Shown here: positions 61,867 through 64,000 of the stretch, piece by piece | How the letters are laid out: each line of letters begins with the position of its first letter | How positions within the stretch are numbered: position 1 is the first letter of the stretch | DNA from: Lentzea californiensis | GTDB lineage: Bacteria > Actinomycetota > Actinomycetes > Mycobacteriales > Pseudonocardiaceae | DNA length: 64,000 bases | NCBI RefSeq assembly: GCF_024648825.1 | Contig: NZ_JANBBE010000005.1 | Location: 468,706 to 532,705, forward strand | Direction of reading: 5' to 3' | Made by a program: the position numbers and the translations under genes | Notes under the pieces: model-generated | The model's database searches: none | The model's input: only the letters and a program-made list of their open reading frames with translations | Told to the model about the DNA's origin: nothing

Positions 61867-63279
61867 TCAGCGGAGCTCCGCCGGTGGCAGGGTCGTCCCG
61901 TGAACCCAGGCCTCGTGGAACGCTGTGAGGTCCTTGTCCGCCACCGCCGCCGTGTAGAGCTCCCAGTCGTACCAGCCCTGGTTCAGCTGCGTCGCGATCT
62001 CCGGGTAGTCCCGCAACACCGTGAAGAACTTGTCGTCACCGATGTGCTTGCGCAGCGCGTGCACCATCAACACGCCCTTGTCGGCGACGGAGAACTCCCG
62101 TCCCGCACCGGGATCGGCCAGCTCGCGACCCCAGAACCGGGCGTCGGCGCCCGCCCGGCGCAGGGCGTCCTGGTAACGCTGCTCGACGGCAGGCCCGCCG
62201 TTCGCCTCGTTCCACAACCACATCACGTACCGGGCGAACGACTCGACCATCGGCTGGTCCTTCCACATCTTGATGGCGAGCTGGTTGCCCCACCACTGCG
62301 ATGCAAGGCCCTGCACCAACGCCGCCTGGTCCGCGGCGGCACCGTGCACCGGTCGTCCCTGCGAAGGATGCGAGTAGCCCACCCAGTCGGGCAGGTACAC
62401 GCCACCCGTGGCCGGAAGGGGATGAGGGCCCAGCTTGCCGGTCAGGAACTCCATCACCGCGGGCAGCTTCTGGGCGAGCGTCGTGTCGGAGCCGGGCGCG
62501 AACGCGTCCAGCACGGAGGTGCCGCCGGGCAGCGTGGACTCGCGGACGGTGAACCGGTCGATGGCGATCATCGTGCCGGAAGGCGTGACCGGGACCTCCT
62601 CCGCCCAGCTGTGGGTTCCTTCGTGGACGGCCTCGCGCACTCCGGTCGACACCACGCTCCACCCGGCGGGAACCGTGGCGTTGAGGTGGAAGGTCGCCCT
62701 GTCCGCCGAGGTGTCGTTGACCGGGAACCACGTAACGGCGGAATGGGGTGCACCGGCCGCGAGCGCACCACCCGACCGCGTCGTGCGCCAGCCGGTGGCG
62801 CCCCGGCCGGGGACGTACTCCGGCTGGGGGCGGCCGCAGTAGACGACCTCCACGGTGAAGGACGTGTCCGCCGCCAGTTCGGTGGCGGGCGTGATCACCA
62901 GCTCGTGGACTTTCGCCCGGACGAACGACGCGGGCACACCGTTGACCTTCACCGCGGTCACGGTGAGGCCGCGCAGGTCCAGGTTGAACCGGCTGAGACG
63001 TTGCGTGGTGGTGGCGGTGACCAGGGCCTTGGCGTTGAGGAAACGCAAGACCGGGTCGTAGGACAGGTCGACGGTGTAGTCGCCGACGTCGTAACCACCG
63101 TTGCCGTCGGTGGGGTAGTAGGGGTCGACGCCGAGCACGACACCGTTGGGTGCGACGTGCACGTAACCGTCGGAGCCGATCGTGTCGTCGGCGTGCGCCA
63201 CAGCCGGGGTCAGGAGTGAACAGCACAGCGACAGACCGAAGAGCGACAGGGAGTGTGTTCGTCGATTCCGCACAGCCAT
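61867..63279 (-). CDS. Secreted M1-peptidase homologue lacking the zinc-binding motif
   Basis: A 470-residue exported protein: signal peptide (SLSLFGLSLCCSLLTPAVAHA), an M1-type N-terminal beta domain (YDVGDYTVDLSYDPVLRFLNAKALVTATTTQRLSRFNLDLRGLTVTAVKVNG) and helical domain (SQWWGNQLAIKMWKDQPMVESFARYVMWLW). Where active enzymes have HExxHxWWGN, this has QGLASQWWGN (residues 323-332), so both His and the Glu are gone; Glu346, equivalent to the third zinc ligand, remains. No GAMEN-type substrate motif is seen. Likely an inactive binding protein. ATG 63279, GAGAGG upstream. Convergent with the CDPS unit. Confidence 0.85.
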   Translation of the reverse strand: MAVRNRRTHSLSLFGLSLCCSLLTPAVAHADDTIGSDGYVHVAPNGVVLGVDPYYPTDGNGGYDVGDYTVDLSYDPVLRFLNAKALVTATTTQRLSRFNLDLRGLTVTAVKVNGVPASFVRAKVHELVITPATELAADTSFTVEVVYCGRPQPEYVPGRGATGWRTTRSGGALAAGAPHSAVTWFPVNDTSADRATFHLNATVPAGWSVVSTGVREAVHEGTHSWAEEVPVTPSGTMIAIDRFTVRESTLPGGTSVLDAFAPGSDTTLAQKLPAVMEFLTGKLGPHPLPATGGVYLPDWVGYSHPSQGRPVHGAAADQAALVQGLASQWWGNQLAIKMWKDQPMVESFARYVMWLWNEANGGPAVEQRYQDALRRAGADARFWGRELADPGAGREFSVADKGVLMVHALRKHIGDDKFFTVLRDYPEIATQLNQGWYDWELYTAAVADKDLTAFHEAWVHGTTLPPAELR

Positions 63280-63542
63280 TGGGAGACCTCTCAGGACAGT
63301 GGCAGGGGTCCGTCCAGTCTGTGCGCGCGGGGTTCGGTCGTACCAATGTCAGTTCTTCATGCCCGTGCGTTATCCGGCGCGGTGTCCACCGGCGGATGAA
63401 CAGAGCACAGGAACTCCGTCACCGGGAGTGCCTCAACCCGGACCGCGATCACTCGCTCGTGTTAACAAAACGACGTCCGGTTTTCCCTTTCTGGGCGGGG
63501 GTAGCTGGTTTCCAGGACCATCGATCCATCTGGAGGTAGCCG

Positions 63543-64000
63543 ATGTCGTCCCGAACACGTGCTCGTCGGCGCGTCGCAGGCGTTGCTGCGATCGCGGTGG
63601 TCGTGAGCGTTCTGGTTCCGGTGACCGCTCACGCGCAGGAAGGTTCGGAGGACCACGCCGCGGGGTCGCAGATCGCCAAGCACGAAGGCACCGGCGAGAT
63701 GCTCATGACACCACCGGATCTCGGCGCCGGCAACGTGGGCAGGGTGGACGGCATCGACGTCAGCAGCCACCAGGGCAACGTCGACTGGGGACACTGGTGG
63801 CGTTCGGGCAAGCGGTTCGTCTACATCAAAGCGACCGAGGGCACCACCTACCGCAACCCCAACTTCACCCAGCAGTACAACGGTTCCGCGGCCGTCGGCA
63901 TGATCAGGGGCTCCTACCACTTCGCGCTGCCGAACCGTTCCGACGGCGCGACGCAGGCACGGTTCTTCGTGCAGAACGGCGGCGGCTGGTCCCGTGACGG
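63543..64000 (+). CDS. Secreted GH25 lysozyme (muramidase), 3' end cut by window edge
   Basis: Visible 152 residues: Ala-rich signal peptide (RVAGVAAIAVVVSVLVPVTAHAQ), a short linker, then a GH25 catalytic domain beginning VDGIDVSSHQGNVDW (catalytic Asp in GIDVS), FVYIKATEGTTYRNPNF (Glu in KATEG) and GMIRGSYHFALP. It cleaves beta-1,4 bonds of peptidoglycan, like Streptomyces N,O-diacetylmuramidase (cellosyl/lysozyme M1). ATG 63543 with GGAGG seven bases upstream. The rest of the barrel and any wall-binding domain lie beyond the window. No stop codon within the window. Confidence 0.88.
   Translation, partial: MSSRTRARRRVAGVAAIAVVVSVLVPVTAHAQEGSEDHAAGSQIAKHEGTGEMLMTPPDLGAGNVGRVDGIDVSSHQGNVDWGHWWRSGKRFVYIKATEGTTYRNPNFTQQYNGSAAVGMIRGSYHFALPNRSDGATQARFFVQNGGGWSRD

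Noticed and set aside
63280..63542. A ydaO-type (c-di-AMP) riboswitch before the lysozyme gene
   Set aside because: Such elements precede some actinobacterial cell-wall hydrolases, but I could not find the conserved ydaO core or a paired architecture in these 263 bases.

Overview
The window is high-GC DNA with dense, often overlapping genes, many GTG/TTG starts, Tat and lipoprotein signals, SARP/TetR/GntR/HxlR/LysR regulators and several secreted alpha-lytic-type proteases. This points to a filamentous actinobacterium, most likely Pseudonocardiaceae (Lentzea/Saccharothrix-like); the family assignment is an inference from gene content. I see no rRNA, tRNA, CRISPR array, insertion sequence or phage gene.

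Layout. 1-4.6 kb: nitroreductase (cut by the window edge) divergent from its probable HxlR regulator across a 19-bp inverted operator, peptidase E, a frameshifted SARP/NB-ARC regulator and a small secreted protein. 4.8-9.8 kb: Tat-exported GH2 glycosidase, and an FAD monooxygenase divergent from a TetR regulator. 10-16.3 kb: an operon with GntR regulator, two-cluster ferredoxin, ABC importer (its binding protein carries a NosL-like tail) and an AprA-like flavoprotein fused to HEAT repeats. 16.3-20.4 kb: TetR plus a second SsuABC/TauABC-type importer and a TauD-type dioxygenase. Together these two units look like an organosulfur (or similar small anion) acquisition region. 20.4-26.8 kb: S24/S26-like peptidase, ABC exporter, small CBM48 protein, two gene stumps, a serine protease, a subtilase stump and an FAH-family enzyme.

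26.9-47 kb: the centrepiece, a catecholate siderophore locus. Two IdeR/DmdR-type iron boxes precede dhbA and dhbC. About 19 kb of tightly coupled genes follows: dhbC, dhbE, isochorismatase, free aryl carrier protein, siderophore-interacting reductase, FepBDGC-type importer, a two-module NRPS (C-A-T-E-C-A-T plus a shortened E-like domain, no thioesterase), a DHA2 exporter and a type I DAHP synthase. DahP synthase and DhbCBA make 2,3-dihydroxybenzoate, DhbE loads it on the carrier protein, the NRPS condenses it with two amino acids, the MFS protein probably exports the product, and FepBDGC plus the reductase recover the iron.

47-58 kb: VanZ-like protein, calerythrin-like EF-hand protein, BisC/TorA-type molybdoenzyme, secreted protease with a chitin-binding tail behind a DasR-like site, GlsB-like membrane protein, serine hydrolase, MFS transporter, and LysR/rhodanese/thioredoxin. 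58.7-61.8 kb: a tRNA-dependent cyclodipeptide synthase (NYH type) coupled to an NCS1 nucleobase-type permease and flanked by two LysR regulators, with no recognisable tailoring oxidase. 61.8-64 kb: a secreted M1-peptidase homologue that lost its zinc site, and the start of a GH25 lysozyme.

Best candidates for an undescribed system are the AprA-HEAT/ferredoxin/NosL-importer operon, the CDPS-NCS1 locus, and the thioesterase-less DHB NRPS.
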